Under the pieces are notes generated by a model. The model was given only the letters and a program-made list of their open reading frames with translations, searched no databases and was not told the origin of the DNA. From assembly GCF_018531145.1 (NCBI RefSeq), contig NZ_JAHDSZ010000001.1:248001-312000 (forward strand): 64,000 nt of DNA, given 5' to 3'. Shown one piece after another: positions 52,610 through 61,350 of this stretch. A program made the translations under genes and the position numbers. The stretch is from Canibacter zhuwentaonis. GTDB lineage: Bacteria > Actinomycetota > Actinomycetes > Actinomycetales > Microbacteriaceae. Each line of letters starts with the position of its first letter. Within the stretch, counting starts at the first letter, position 1.

Positions 52610-52858
52610 ATGAAGACTGAAATACACCCTGAGTACGCGCCAATTGTTTTCCGTGATCTTGCATCAGGCGAGACTTTCCTAACTCGTTCAACGCTTACCA
52701 GTGACAAAACAATTGAGCTTAACGGTCAAACATACCCCGTTATAGATGTTGAAATTTCGAGCGCTTCGCACCCTTTCTACACGGGTAAGCAGCGCATTCT
52801 TGACTCAGCAGGTCGTGTTGAGAAGTTCAACCAGCGTTTTGCAGGGTTCGGAAAATAA
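52610..52858 (+). CDS. rpmE2: 50S ribosomal protein L31 type B (bL31B)
   Basis: An 82-residue bL31 of the zinc-free type [17 protein letters not shown] and [24 protein letters not shown] are characteristic; the four cysteines of zinc-binding type A are absent. In bacteria with both forms type B replaces type A under zinc starvation; whether this organism has a type A copy is not visible here. The ribosome-binding site is TAAGGAT. Confidence 0.96.
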   Translation: MKTEIHPEYAPIVFRDLASGETFLTRSTLTSDKTIELNGQTYPVIDVEISSASHPFYTGKQRILDSAGRVEKFNQRFAGFGK

Positions 52859-53199
52859 ATTATTTACGGGCACTAAGGGTTTTCTTAGTGCCCTAATGCT
52901 TAGCAACACGAATTAGGCGGCGAATGCACTACACGCTTCAAGCACTCTAAATATCAAGAAGCTGCCGGTCTAGGCTAAAAGTTACGCGTTATTAAGCGAA
53001 GCACAAAGTGGCTACAGAATATAGCACAGCTAATCCCGGGGCTAAGTTTTATCAGGTCTCGCTAGCTAAATGCGAAATACTTGCTGTTCTCTTTTAACGC
53101 GGCAAGCGCTCTGATTGAAACCGGATATGTGCCTGAGTGTTCCGGGGCAGCCCAGGGGTGTCTTTCTCGCGCAGAAGCTCCGGGCGGTCTTAGCCTTCC
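52859..53199. other. 341-bp interval between rpmE2 and the exonuclease gene
   Basis: Apart from the rpmE2 terminator (52868-52893) I recognise no gene. There are no ORFs with family resemblance, and the sequence does not match tRNA, tmRNA, SRP RNA or RNase P RNA signatures as far as I can judge by eye. The right part (about 53130-53190) is GC-rich with related blocks such as TTCCGGGGC and CTCCGGGC, which would be consistent with a structured RNA or gene remnant. Confidence 0.4.
52868..52893 (+). terminator. rpmE2 terminator hairpin
   Basis: GGGCACTAAG (52868-52877) pairs perfectly with CTTAGTGCCC (52884-52893), around the loop GGTTTT. The tail is TAATGCT, not a T-run. Confidence 0.7.
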
Positions 53200-53934
53200 T
53201 TAGCTTACCTGAAGACGGGTTGGCCAGCCGGGTGTTATGTGCTCAAACTCCAGGTTATTCTTCCTCAGGTATTCCTTGAGGCTAAGAGTTAGCTCTTCCT
53301 CCCAGGCAATTTGCTTGTTGTGCATTATAAAAACATCGTGATCTAGCACGTCGGGTATGTGCGCTAGCGCGCGCACAAGCGCACCTGCTGCTAGCGCGTC
53401 AGAGCCGGAGTCATGTGCGTTTGTGAGCGTCACGCCGTGCATCGCACAAACGGCAGAGAGAGTGCGTTTACCCCTGCGGTAGCGGTCGCAGAAGCGATCT
53501 ATAATCCAGGGGTCAATAACGGGTTTTAATTCCGGGAAGTTTGTAACACCGTGACGCTGCGCCTCCGCTTTTAAAATACTGCAGTCGTATGACGCGTTAA
53601 ACGCAACAAGGGCGTATCCGCTCTGGAGAGCACGAGCGATAGTCTCTGTTATTTCGGCAATGCCATCTTTCGGCGGCATACCCTGAGCCTGAGCGATTTC
53701 ATCCGTTATTTTATGCACCGCGGTTGCGCCGGGAGGAATGGGCACACCAGGGTTAATAATCCAGTCGTAGCGGGTTGTTACCTGACCGTTGTCGAGCAGT
53801 GCTATTGTGGCCATCACGATCCTGTCACTGGTAACATCAACCCCCGTTGTTTCAGTATCAAAAACCACTAGTTTATTAACCCACGGAGCAGTGGTGACCT
53901 GTCCGGTTACATTCTCATTCGCATTCATGTGCAT
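53200..53934 (-). CDS. DnaQ-like DEDDh exonuclease
   Basis: A 244-residue 3'-5' exonuclease of the DNA polymerase III epsilon-like family. The motifs are VVFDTETTGVDV (Asp-x-Glu), ALVAFNASYDCSIL (Asp) and TLTNAHDSGSDALAAG (His and Asp). The fold ends with a charged C-terminal helix region. It is too short to carry a fused GIY-YIG or other domain. It may be the proofreading subunit or an RNA/DNA-processing homolog. The ATG is preceded by TAGAAT at 7 bases and no ribosome-binding site. The upstream region shares a 17-base motif with adnA. Confidence 0.9.
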   Translation of the reverse strand: MHMNANENVTGQVTTAPWVNKLVVFDTETTGVDVTSDRIVMATIALLDNGQVTTRYDWIINPGVPIPPGATAVHKITDEIAQAQGMPPKDGIAEITETIARALQSGYALVAFNASYDCSILKAEAQRHGVTNFPELKPVIDPWIIDRFCDRYRRGKRTLSAVCAMHGVTLTNAHDSGSDALAAGALVRALAHIPDVLDHDVFIMHNKQIAWEEELTLSLKEYLRKNNLEFEHITPGWPTRLQVS

Positions 53935-53956
53935 ATGTACAATTCTACTTAGGGGT

Positions 53957-53973
53957 TAGGACACTAATTTTTT
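53957..53973 (-). promoter_or_regulatory. 17-base motif shared with the adnA promoter (copy 2)
   Basis: On the minus strand AAAAAATTAGTGTCCTA lies 9 bases before the -10 element (TAGAAT) of the DnaQ-like gene. A partial second copy, ATTAGTG, lies 19 bases further upstream. The identical 17-mer occurs at 19037-19053 before adnA. Confidence 0.45.
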
Positions 53974-54023
53974 ATTTTCACTAATCGGGCACTTTTTAAG
54001 CTCTGCAGAATAGACTCACAGGC

Positions 54024-54911
54024 GTGAAGCCTCCAATTACCATCGAGACTGAATTCGCAAACGTCACAACGCGCGTTTGGCAGTACGGCAGCACACATGA
54101 GAGTGCCAAAAAAATAATTCTGGTGCATGGTTTTCGCGGCGACCATCACGGATTAGAGCCGCTGGCGCAGTCGCTGCTCGAGTTGCTCAACAGTGATGCA
54201 TACGGCGAGGTGACACTGATGGTGCCAGATCTGCCAGGTTTCGGAGCCAGCGGTGAGTTCGCGGGTGGGCACAGCTTATCGGCGTATGGCTTCTGGCTGA
54301 AAGAGTTCGCGCAAACAGTAGCTCCCAGGGGCAGCTTGCTAGTTGCGCACTCGTTCGGCACTCTCGTGACTGCCCAGGCGATTTTTCACGGGTATGATCC
54401 GCTGGCTACCGCACTTATCAACCCGATCAGTGCAAACGCTCTTAGTGGTTCGAAAGTTGTGCTCACGAAGTTGGTTCTTGCATACTACCGGGCGGGGCGG
54501 ATATTACCCAAAAATCTCGCCAATGCACTGCTCGCAAACGGGCTGATTGTCAGGTTTATGAGCGAAATTATGACCAAAACGCGCAATCGGCAGCTGCGCA
54601 GCTGGATTCACGAACAGCACAGTATGTATTTCAGCGGATACACGAGCCGCAGGTCACTGAGTGAAGCCTTTGCTGCGAGCGTTAGCCGTACTGTAACAGA
54701 TTTTAGCGGTTTAATGACACAGGAAACCGCTGTTATTGCCGGTGATCTTGACGATATAACCCCCGTGCACAAGCAGTTAGAACTCGCAAAGAAATTGCGA
54801 CGCGGTAGTTTTTATCTGGTTGGCGGGGCGGGTCATCTGATACACTATGAAGCTCCCGCTGAAGCGGCAGAAATTATTGTGCGTCATTTTCAGCAGCATT
54901 TGCGAGCCTAG
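54024..54911 (+). CDS. Alpha/beta hydrolase
   Basis: A 295-residue alpha/beta-hydrolase-fold protein. The oxyanion region is ILVHGFRGDHHGLEPL (about 33-48), the nucleophile elbow is LLVAHSFGTLVT (Ser near 108), the acid is in VIAGDLDDITPV and the His in VGGAGHLIHYEAP. A catalytic triad is therefore complete. The substrate is unknown. It is divergent from the exonuclease gene. GTG start 7 bases after TAGACT (54011-54016) with no ribosome-binding site. PAP2 gene follows after 35 bases. Confidence 0.85.
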   Translation: MKPPITIETEFANVTTRVWQYGSTHESAKKIILVHGFRGDHHGLEPLAQSLLELLNSDAYGEVTLMVPDLPGFGASGEFAGGHSLSAYGFWLKEFAQTVAPRGSLLVAHSFGTLVTAQAIFHGYDPLATALINPISANALSGSKVVLTKLVLAYYRAGRILPKNLANALLANGLIVRFMSEIMTKTRNRQLRSWIHEQHSMYFSGYTSRRSLSEAFAASVSRTVTDFSGLMTQETAVIAGDLDDITPVHKQLELAKKLRRGSFYLVGGAGHLIHYEAPAEAAEIIVRHFQQHLRA

Positions 54912-54946
54912 GCACATACTCTTCATCTAACAATTTATTACTGGAA

Positions 54947-55747
54947 ATGGGGATAACTTTGTCCGACCGAACCCACAGAGCACGCTGGAAAAGCTTTTTC
55001 ATCACGGTTTTTGCCTGCGCTCTGGGTGTGCTCGCCTTTGTTTTTGGAGTGCAGAGCACAACCGGGCAGTTTGCGGAGGCAAAGGCTCTGGCGGCGAGCA
55101 CGTTAAACTATCATCCCGGACCGCCGTTGTCGCTGCTCTCGCCAGCGTTTGTTTTCGTAACCGTTGCAATTCTGGTGCTGCTCGCAGCCGCGCTCTGGGG
55201 ATTCGGGCGCGCCGTAGTAATAGGGAGCGCTTCTTTTGTTGCGGTGGTGGTGTCGCAGCTGCTGAAGCTGGTGGTGCTGGAGCGCCCGTCGCTCTGGGAG
55301 TTTGACGCGCACAACACTTTTCCAAGCGGGCACATGACGGCGTTTACGGTTCTGGCGCTGGGCGTGATAATGGTTGTTCCAAAACACGTGCGCGCAATTA
55401 TGTCAGTTTGCATGGCGGCGCTGCTGTGCTACGTTGCAATGCAGCTGTTAAGCGCGGGCTGGCACCGTCCAAGCGATGTAATTGGCGGATCGATGCTCGC
55501 CTTGGCAAGCTACGGGGTTTTCTTTGTTTTACTGCCGCCCAATAAAAAAACAGGCGGACCTGGCGAAAGTTTAGTCAGCTGGCTGCTTAGTATGCTGACC
55601 TTGGTGTTAATTGCGGCCGGAACTATCTGCGCTGCAATTGCCTGGTTTGGCGCTGACGACAGCAAAGTTTTAGTTTCCGCGGTGTTGTATGCTGCAGCCG
55701 TTGCGGTAATAAGCTGCCGGGCTGGTTTGGCTTTGGCGCGAGGCTAG
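54947..55747 (+). CDS. PAP2-family membrane phosphatase
   Basis: A 266-residue integral membrane protein with six or more helices and the three PAP2 motifs: KLVVLERPS (K-x6-R-P), FPSGHMTAF (PSGH) and GWHRPSDVIGG (R/H-x5-D). Such enzymes dephosphorylate lipid phosphates, for example undecaprenyl pyrophosphate or phosphatidic acid. Two extra helices lie at the C terminus. ATG 54947 and TTG 54959 are both possible starts; AATGGGGA favours the TTG. It is probably cotranscribed with the upstream hydrolase. Confidence 0.85.
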   Translation: MGITLSDRTHRARWKSFFITVFACALGVLAFVFGVQSTTGQFAEAKALAASTLNYHPGPPLSLLSPAFVFVTVAILVLLAAALWGFGRAVVIGSASFVAVVVSQLLKLVVLERPSLWEFDAHNTFPSGHMTAFTVLALGVIMVVPKHVRAIMSVCMAALLCYVAMQLLSAGWHRPSDVIGGSMLALASYGVFFVLLPPNKKTGGPGESLVSWLLSMLTLVLIAAGTICAAIAWFGADDSKVLVSAVLYAAAVAVISCRAGLALARG

Positions 55748-55875
55748 CCGCTGCTATTAAAAGATTGATAATATATATTATGTCAGTTTATGCGAGATTG
55801 ACTCATAACTTGGGTGTTGCCGTTTTAAACAGCTCCCCGCGAGGATTTCGCCGAGTTAGCGACCCGTCGCCCTGG

Positions 55876-56949
55876 TTACGCGCCCGCAGCCGCAGCTTGT
55901 GTTGCCTGAACCCAGTTTGTGAGCGTGCGCAGCGCCGATCCGCTGGTAATTGACTCGTTTGCTTTTTGAAGCGCTGCGGCAAAGCGATCGTAAATATCGG
56001 CATCCCGCAGAGCTGCGTCTAGCGCGAGCTCGTATGCGACAAGACCGGCGGCCGCGTTCAGCACGATAATATCCCGCGCCGCACCAAGCTCTGCGCCCGC
56101 TAAAACGTCCTTTATTGTCTGCGCGTTTTGCTCGGGTGCGCCGCCGCGCAACTGCGCGAGAGTTGCGCGCTGCACTCCTAGCCGCTTCGGATCAAAGTCA
56201 TATTTGCGAGTTCTCCCCGCAACAACCTGCCACAGCTCTGATTTGCCGGTTGTTGTGAGTTCGTCCATACCATCGCTGCCGTGAGCGATCAGCGCAGCCC
56301 CCTCACGCCTGGCAAGAACCTGTGCCATTAACTCAGCATTGCGGGTGCTCGTAACTCCGAGAGCGGTTGCCAGTGGGCGCGCCGGATTGCACAGTGGACC
56401 GAGAATGTTGAAAATCGTGGCAACTCCCAGTTCTTTGCGCACCGCTGCAATATTGGCAAAGCCCGGATGCATTTTTGCAGCGTGTAAAAAAACCACGCCT
56501 GTGTTTGCGAAAATTTGCTGCTGGCTGACCACTGAAATATCGTGCGCAGCGCCGAGCGCTGCCATCACATCTGAGGCACCAGAAAGACTGCTTGCTGCCT
56601 TGTTGCCGTGTTTAATAACCGGCACCCCTGCCCCGGCGATAACCATTGCCGCCGCGGAAGAAACGTTAATCGTGTGCAGCCTGTCGCCACCCGTGCCAAC
56701 AATATCAACAGCCTCGCGCGGCAGCTCGATTGCAGTCGCATGAGCGGCGGCAGCTGCGCTGCAGCCCGTTATTTCGTCGCAGCTTGCTCCCTTTGCGTTA
56801 AGCGCTATTAGAAACCCTGCCATTTGAGCCGGTGTTGCCGCTTTTGTGATGCACTGTTCCATCGCCCACTCAGCCTGTGACACGCTGAGGTCTTTTTTGT
56901 CGAGGAGCTGGCTGATAAGCTCTGCCCAAGTCTGGTTTGTTTGGTTCAT
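55876..56949 (-). CDS. trpD: Anthranilate phosphoribosyltransferase
   Basis: A 357-residue enzyme joining anthranilate to PRPP in tryptophan synthesis. The glycine-rich PRPP loop is DIVGTGGDRLHTINVSSAAA (about 83-102), followed by IKHGNKAASSLSGASDVMAALG (about 111-132), HPGFANIAAVRKELG, RTIFNILGPL-like ATIFNILGPLCNPA and AHGSDGMDELTTTG. All are as in active TrpD. No other trp gene lies nearby; in actinobacteria trpD is ancestrally opposite ctaE (Rv2192c/Rv2193). It is divergent from ctaE across a region with a 16-bp palindrome. Confidence 0.94.
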   Translation of the reverse strand: MNQTNQTWAELISQLLDKKDLSVSQAEWAMEQCITKAATPAQMAGFLIALNAKGASCDEITGCSAAAAAHATAIELPREAVDIVGTGGDRLHTINVSSAAAMVIAGAGVPVIKHGNKAASSLSGASDVMAALGAAHDISVVSQQQIFANTGVVFLHAAKMHPGFANIAAVRKELGVATIFNILGPLCNPARPLATALGVTSTRNAELMAQVLARREGAALIAHGSDGMDELTTTGKSELWQVVAGRTRKYDFDPKRLGVQRATLAQLRGGAPEQNAQTIKDVLAGAELGAARDIIVLNAAAGLVAYELALDAALRDADIYDRFAAALQKANESITSGSALRTLTNWVQATQAAAAGA

Positions 56950-57004
56950 AGTTAAGAAATTCTAGCTGTTTATTTGAGGTGGATGCCTGTTTTTGTCATT
57001 TTAG

Positions 57005-57020
57005 AAGGTAATATTACCTT
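57005..57020. promoter_or_regulatory. 16-bp perfect palindrome between trpD and ctaE
   Basis: AAGGTAATATTACCTT is fully self-complementary and lies in the shared upstream region. A related half site, AGGTAAGATTAACAT, begins at 57081. The pair could be sites of a dimeric regulator of the bc1-aa3 genes. Confidence 0.55.
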
Positions 57021-57174
57021 AACATCAGATGAATAACAAGTGAAAAAAGGCTCAAATCGCACTATTCTCACTTAAATATCAGGTAAGATTAACATAGACG
57101 TTGAGTTAGGCATTATTGCGCCCGTTACACTCGAGCGCAGGTATCTGACCATAGTGAGAGGTGAATCTTTTAGG

Positions 57175-57795
57175 ATGAGTACCACAGCAGCCGTGTCGGC
57201 GGTAAAACGACCAAACATTGTCGCTACCGGCACAATTATTTGGCTGGGCAGCGAAGTTATGTTCTTTGCCGGGCTTTTTGCAATTTATTTCACGCTGCGC
57301 GCGATGGCTCCTGAGCAGTGGGCGCACGAGGCTGAAAAGCACAATCTTGCGTTCTCCGCGATTAACACCACTATTCTGGTGCTCTCCTCTGTAACCTGTC
57401 AGATGGGTGTGTTTGCTGCAGAGCGGATGCAACCAAAGCGCGCCGGTTCGCTGTTCAAGCTAAAAAGCTGGGGCACGGTGGAATGGTTTTACCTTACATT
57501 CTTCATGGGCGCGGTTTTCGTTGCTGGTCAGGTTTACGAGTACGCCACCTTCGTGTCGCACGGAGTTGCGTTAGATACTAACGCGTACGGCGCTTCTTTC
57601 TATCTCGCAACAGGATTCCACGGGTTGCACGTGACAGTAGGTCTGGTCGCATTTTTGCTTGTTATCGGGCGGATCTATGCCGTTAAAAATTTCACCCACA
57701 AAGAGGCAACCAGCGCCGTTGTTGTGTCATACTACTGGCACTTCGTTGATGCGGTGTGGCTTGTGCTCTTCTGGATTGTTTACATTCTTAAATAA
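57175..57795 (+). CDS. ctaE: Cytochrome c oxidase subunit III
   Basis: A protein of about 206 residues from ATG 57175. Five membrane helices are recognisable. Subunit III signatures are [28 protein letters not shown]-like [36 protein letters not shown] and [19 protein letters not shown]. It supports the aa3 oxidase core. First gene of ctaE-qcrC-qcrA-qcrB. An in-frame GTG at 57154 is an alternative start. Confidence 0.95.
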   Translation: MSTTAAVSAVKRPNIVATGTIIWLGSEVMFFAGLFAIYFTLRAMAPEQWAHEAEKHNLAFSAINTTILVLSSVTCQMGVFAAERMQPKRAGSLFKLKSWGTVEWFYLTFFMGAVFVAGQVYEYATFVSHGVALDTNAYGASFYLATGFHGLHVTVGLVAFLLVIGRIYAVKNFTHKEATSAVVVSYYWHFVDAVWLVLFWIVYILK

Positions 57796-57815
57796 GGGCT
57801 GGAGGAGAATACAAA

Positions 57816-58619
57816 TTGCATATTAAGAACACTAAAAAGCTCCGCAAATCTGGTCGACGGCATCCGCTAGCAACAGTTGCTTTAATCGCCTTTGGTCTGT
57901 TTACAACGGGTCTTGCATACACCGGATTTACGCAGACTTCCGCCAGCGCAGAGGTTGACATGAACTCCCCCGCGGCTATTTCCGAAGGGCAGAAACTGTT
58001 TGCTGCTAACTGCGCAACCTGCCACGGTCTAAATGCCGAGGGTAGCCCCGACGGTCCGAGCCTGATCGGTGTTGGCGCAGCATCTGTGCATTTTCAGGTT
58101 GGCACGGGTCGTATGCCCCTCGCCTACCAGGGTCCGCAGGGCATGATTAAACCGGTGCAGTTTACTGAAGAACAAATTTTACAGATGTCCGCTTATGTTG
58201 CTTCACTGGCTCCGGGGCCTGAGATTCCAAAAGCGCAGTATTTGCGTGCGGATGGTGACGCTGCCCGCGGCAGTGAGCTGTTCCGCATCAACTGTGCAAT
58301 GTGCCACAACGTTGCCGCCGCCGGTGGCGCACTCACTCAGGGTAAATACGCTCCGAAACTCACCGGAGTTGATTCTTCCCACATTTACGAAGCCATGATC
58401 ACGGGTCCGCAAAATATGCCAGTTTTTTCTGATGCTAACCTAACACCGCAAGATAAAGCGGATATTATTACGTATCTTAAATATCTCGAGAACGAGCCAA
58501 AAGTTGGCGGTTTAGGGCTGGGATCACTGGGACCGGTTGCTGAGGGTCTTTTCATCTGGGTTATTGGTTTGGGCGCTATTGTTGCTCTCACCGTATGGGT
58601 GACCGCAAAGTCTAACTAG
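57816..58619 (+). CDS. qcrC: Cytochrome bc1 diheme cytochrome c subunit
   Basis: A 267-residue protein with an N-terminal membrane helix (about 18-40), two c-type domains with heme motifs NCATCHGL (about 65-72) and NCAMCHNV (about 159-166), and a C-terminal membrane helix (about 243-262). This tandem form is the actinobacterial QcrC that passes electrons directly to the oxidase without soluble cytochrome c. TTG start after GGAGGAG. Confidence 0.96.
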   Translation: MHIKNTKKLRKSGRRHPLATVALIAFGLFTTGLAYTGFTQTSASAEVDMNSPAAISEGQKLFAANCATCHGLNAEGSPDGPSLIGVGAASVHFQVGTGRMPLAYQGPQGMIKPVQFTEEQILQMSAYVASLAPGPEIPKAQYLRADGDAARGSELFRINCAMCHNVAAAGGALTQGKYAPKLTGVDSSHIYEAMITGPQNMPVFSDANLTPQDKADIITYLKYLENEPKVGGLGLGSLGPVAEGLFIWVIGLGAIVALTVWVTAKSN

Positions 58620-58654
58620 TTTCGGTACTAGATATTTCATTAAGTAGGAGAAAA

Positions 58655-59731
58655 ATGACACAGGAAACGAACGAGGAGCATTCCGGAGTCGTTGCCACAG
58701 GTCAGAATCATAGTATTGTTTCTACCTCATCTGTTGGCACAGCGGTGATTTCTAGCGATGCCGTGCAGAACCCTGGTTTTCCAGAGCACCGCAAGCGTGT
58801 TACTGACCTTGACAGCAAAAAAGAGAAATCTGCTGAGCGGGTTGTTTATACTCTCTTTTACATTTCTATCGCCGGAAGTCTAGGAGCGGTTTTAGCGTAT
58901 ATGCTGTTGCCTATCGAGTCTGGTGAGCTGGGTGCGATCCGCTTGCACACCCTCTTTGTGGGTCTGGGCATGGCTCTTGGGTTGTTTGGAATCGGTATCG
59001 GCGCAGTGCACTGGGGTAAGGCTTTGATGTACGACGGCGAGGTAATTGACTACCGCCACCCCGTTGCCAGCGATGATGCAGTGCGTGAAAGCGCAGCCGA
59101 GGTTTTTGCTCTGGCTGATAAGGAGTCAGGCTTTACCCGCCGCACGCTTGTGCGCAACAGCCTGATAGGCGCGCTTATTGCCTTCCCGCTGCCCGGCATT
59201 ACCCTGCTGCGCAGCCTTGCGCCGCAGGAGCACGACCCGATTGAGCTGCTGCGTCATACGATGTGGGATAAGGGCGTGCGCCTTGCGCGCGATCCGTCCG
59301 GTGTGCCAATTAAAGCCAGCGAGGTTACTATCGGCTCTGTTTTCCACGTTATTCCGGAGAACCTACACGAAGCTGAGCATATGCTCGATGAAAAAGCGAA
59401 AGCTGTTGTTTTGCTTGTGCGCTTGAATCAGGCAGAGCTGAAAGAGCCAGCAGAGCGCAAAAGCTGGTCATACGACGGCATTGTTGCGTACTCTAAGGTT
59501 TGCACACATGTGGGGTGTCCCGTTGCGCTTTACGAGCAGCACACGCACCACCTCCTGTGCCCTTGTCATCAGTCACAGTTCGATGTTTCCGATCAGGCCA
59601 AGGTTGTTTTCGGACCGGCAAAGCGTCCGCTACCGCAGCTGCCTATTACAGTTGATGATGAGGGTTACCTGATCGCGCAAAGTGACTTCCTTGAACCTGT
59701 TGGACCTAGCTACTGGGAGCGTCTGAAGTGA
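58655..59731 (+). CDS. qcrA: Rieske iron-sulfur subunit of cytochrome bc1
   Basis: A 358-residue QcrA with three membrane helices (about 65-88, 95-118, 168-188), unlike the single helix of proteobacterial Rieske proteins. The 2Fe-2S ligands are CTHVGC (about 282-287) and CPCHQSQFD (about 301-309), followed by GPAKRPLPQLPI. It receives electrons from menaquinol. A Tat signal is not obvious at the N terminus, but the third helix is preceded by FTRRTLVRNSLIG, a Tat-type arginine pair. ATG after AGGAG. Confidence 0.96.
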   Translation: MTQETNEEHSGVVATGQNHSIVSTSSVGTAVISSDAVQNPGFPEHRKRVTDLDSKKEKSAERVVYTLFYISIAGSLGAVLAYMLLPIESGELGAIRLHTLFVGLGMALGLFGIGIGAVHWGKALMYDGEVIDYRHPVASDDAVRESAAEVFALADKESGFTRRTLVRNSLIGALIAFPLPGITLLRSLAPQEHDPIELLRHTMWDKGVRLARDPSGVPIKASEVTIGSVFHVIPENLHEAEHMLDEKAKAVVLLVRLNQAELKEPAERKSWSYDGIVAYSKVCTHVGCPVALYEQHTHHLLCPCHQSQFDVSDQAKVVFGPAKRPLPQLPITVDDEGYLIAQSDFLEPVGPSYWERLK

Positions 59732-61338
59732 GTAACAATATGACGATTGAAACCAAAACAGCAAGCGGTGGATTCACTGCAAAAGCTGCGAACTATCTTG
59801 ATGAGCGCACCAAAATAGGTGTTGTGGTTAAGGAATTTGGGCGTAAAGTATTTCCAGATCACTGGTCATTCTTACTCGGCGAGGTTGCTCTTTACAGCTT
59901 TGTTGTAATTTTGCTTTCGGGCACTTTCCTAACACTGTTCTTCCAGGCGGCAATGACTGAAACCCACTGGGACGGTCCTTTCGCGCCGATGAAGGGCGTT
60001 GAGATGAGTGCTGCCATGGCCTCAACTCTGGATATTAGTTTTTCTGTTCGCGGTGGTCTTTTGATCCGCCAGATTCACCACTGGGCGGCGCTGCTGTTTG
60101 TTGCCTCGATCGGTTTGCATATGCTGCGGGTGTTTTTCACCGGCGCTTTCCGCAAGCCGCGTGAACTGAACTGGGTTGTTGGCTTTGTGCTGTTCGTGCT
60201 TGCGATGGCGGAGGGTTTTACAGGCTATTCCCTGCCTGACGATGTGCTCTCGGGTAACGGTCTGCGCATTATTGATGGCATTATTAAATCTATTCCGGTT
60301 GTTGGCACCTGGCTGAGCTACTTTTTCTTTGGTGGTGAGTTCCCGGGCACTGATATTGTCGGTAGGCTTTATATGCTGCACATTATGGTGCTCCCCGCTA
60401 TGGTTATCCTGTTTGTTGCGCTGCATCTGACTTTTGTTGTTATCCACAAGCACACGCAGTACCCCGGTCCAGGTCGCACACAGCAGAATGTTGTGGGATT
60501 CCCGGTCTTACCTGTGTACGCGGCTAAAGCCGGCGGCTTCTTCTTCATTGTGTTTGGTGTGATCGTGCTGATCGCAGCTAACTTCACGATTAACCCTATT
60601 TGGAACTATGGACCTTACGATCCGTCCCCGGTTTCGGCTGGTACTCAGCCTGACTGGTACATCGGTTTTGCTGACGGTATGCTTCGCCTAATTCCGCCTG
60701 GGCTTGAGACTGAATGGTTTGGTTACACCTGGTCTTGGAATATGCTAATTCCGCTGGGTGTTATCGGTGTGTTCTTGATTCTGGTCGCTGCCTATCCATT
60801 TATCGAAGCCTGGGTTACAGGAGATAAGCGTGAGCATCACTTGCTTGACAGGCCGCGTAACGCCCCTACTCGTACCGCTATAGGCGCTGCCGGTGTTACC
60901 TTCTACGGTGTTATGTGGGCTGGTGCTAGCTCTGACCTGATGGCAACACATTTCCAGCAGTCACTCGAGTTTATGATTCACGCGTTGCAGTTCTCGTTGG
61001 TTTTCGGTCCGATTATTGCGTTTATCGTTACCAAGCGGGTGTGTATTGCGCTGCAGAAGAAAGATCGCAGCATCGCCCTGCACGGTTACGAATCGGCGCG
61101 TATTGTGCGCTTGCCTGGCGGTAAGTTTACTGAAGTGCATGAGCCGCTTGACGAGTACGAACGTTGGGAGCTTGTGAGCTACAATGATTATGCTCCGCTT
61201 ATGCTGCGCCCTGACAGTAACGGAAAAATATCTGTTGGTCAGAAAGTACGCGCCGCTGTGAGCCGCTTTTTCTTTGAGGATCGGATTGTGCCGCCGACAC
61301 AGGCAGAGATTGAAAAGTCTAAGCACCACGACAACTAG
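59728..61338 (+). CDS. qcrB: Cytochrome b subunit of cytochrome bc1
   Basis: A 536-residue QcrB. The heme-ligand histidines are in LIRQIHHWAALLFVASIGLHMLRVF-like helices B (split here: IRQIHHWAALLFVAS, GLHMLRVFF) and D (LHIMVLPAMVILFVALH, HLTFVVIHKH). The PEWY-equivalent quinol-site region reads QPDWYIGF. A cytoplasmic C-terminal extension of over 100 residues is typical of actinobacteria. GTG start overlaps the qcrA stop by 4 bases. Confidence 0.96.
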   Translation: MSNNMTIETKTASGGFTAKAANYLDERTKIGVVVKEFGRKVFPDHWSFLLGEVALYSFVVILLSGTFLTLFFQAAMTETHWDGPFAPMKGVEMSAAMASTLDISFSVRGGLLIRQIHHWAALLFVASIGLHMLRVFFTGAFRKPRELNWVVGFVLFVLAMAEGFTGYSLPDDVLSGNGLRIIDGIIKSIPVVGTWLSYFFFGGEFPGTDIVGRLYMLHIMVLPAMVILFVALHLTFVVIHKHTQYPGPGRTQQNVVGFPVLPVYAAKAGGFFFIVFGVIVLIAANFTINPIWNYGPYDPSPVSAGTQPDWYIGFADGMLRLIPPGLETEWFGYTWSWNMLIPLGVIGVFLILVAAYPFIEAWVTGDKREHHLLDRPRNAPTRTAIGAAGVTFYGVMWAGASSDLMATHFQQSLEFMIHALQFSLVFGPIIAFIVTKRVCIALQKKDRSIALHGYESARIVRLPGGKFTEVHEPLDEYERWELVSYNDYAPLMLRPDSNGKISVGQKVRAAVSRFFFEDRIVPPTQAEIEKSKHHDN

Positions 61339-61350
61339 AAAAGCTAGTCT

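Noticed and set aside
52859-53199. tmRNA, SRP RNA or RNase P RNA
   Set aside because: None of the conserved cores (CCA-type acceptor with tag frame, SRP GGAAG loop, RNase P P4 core) could be found by reading both strands.
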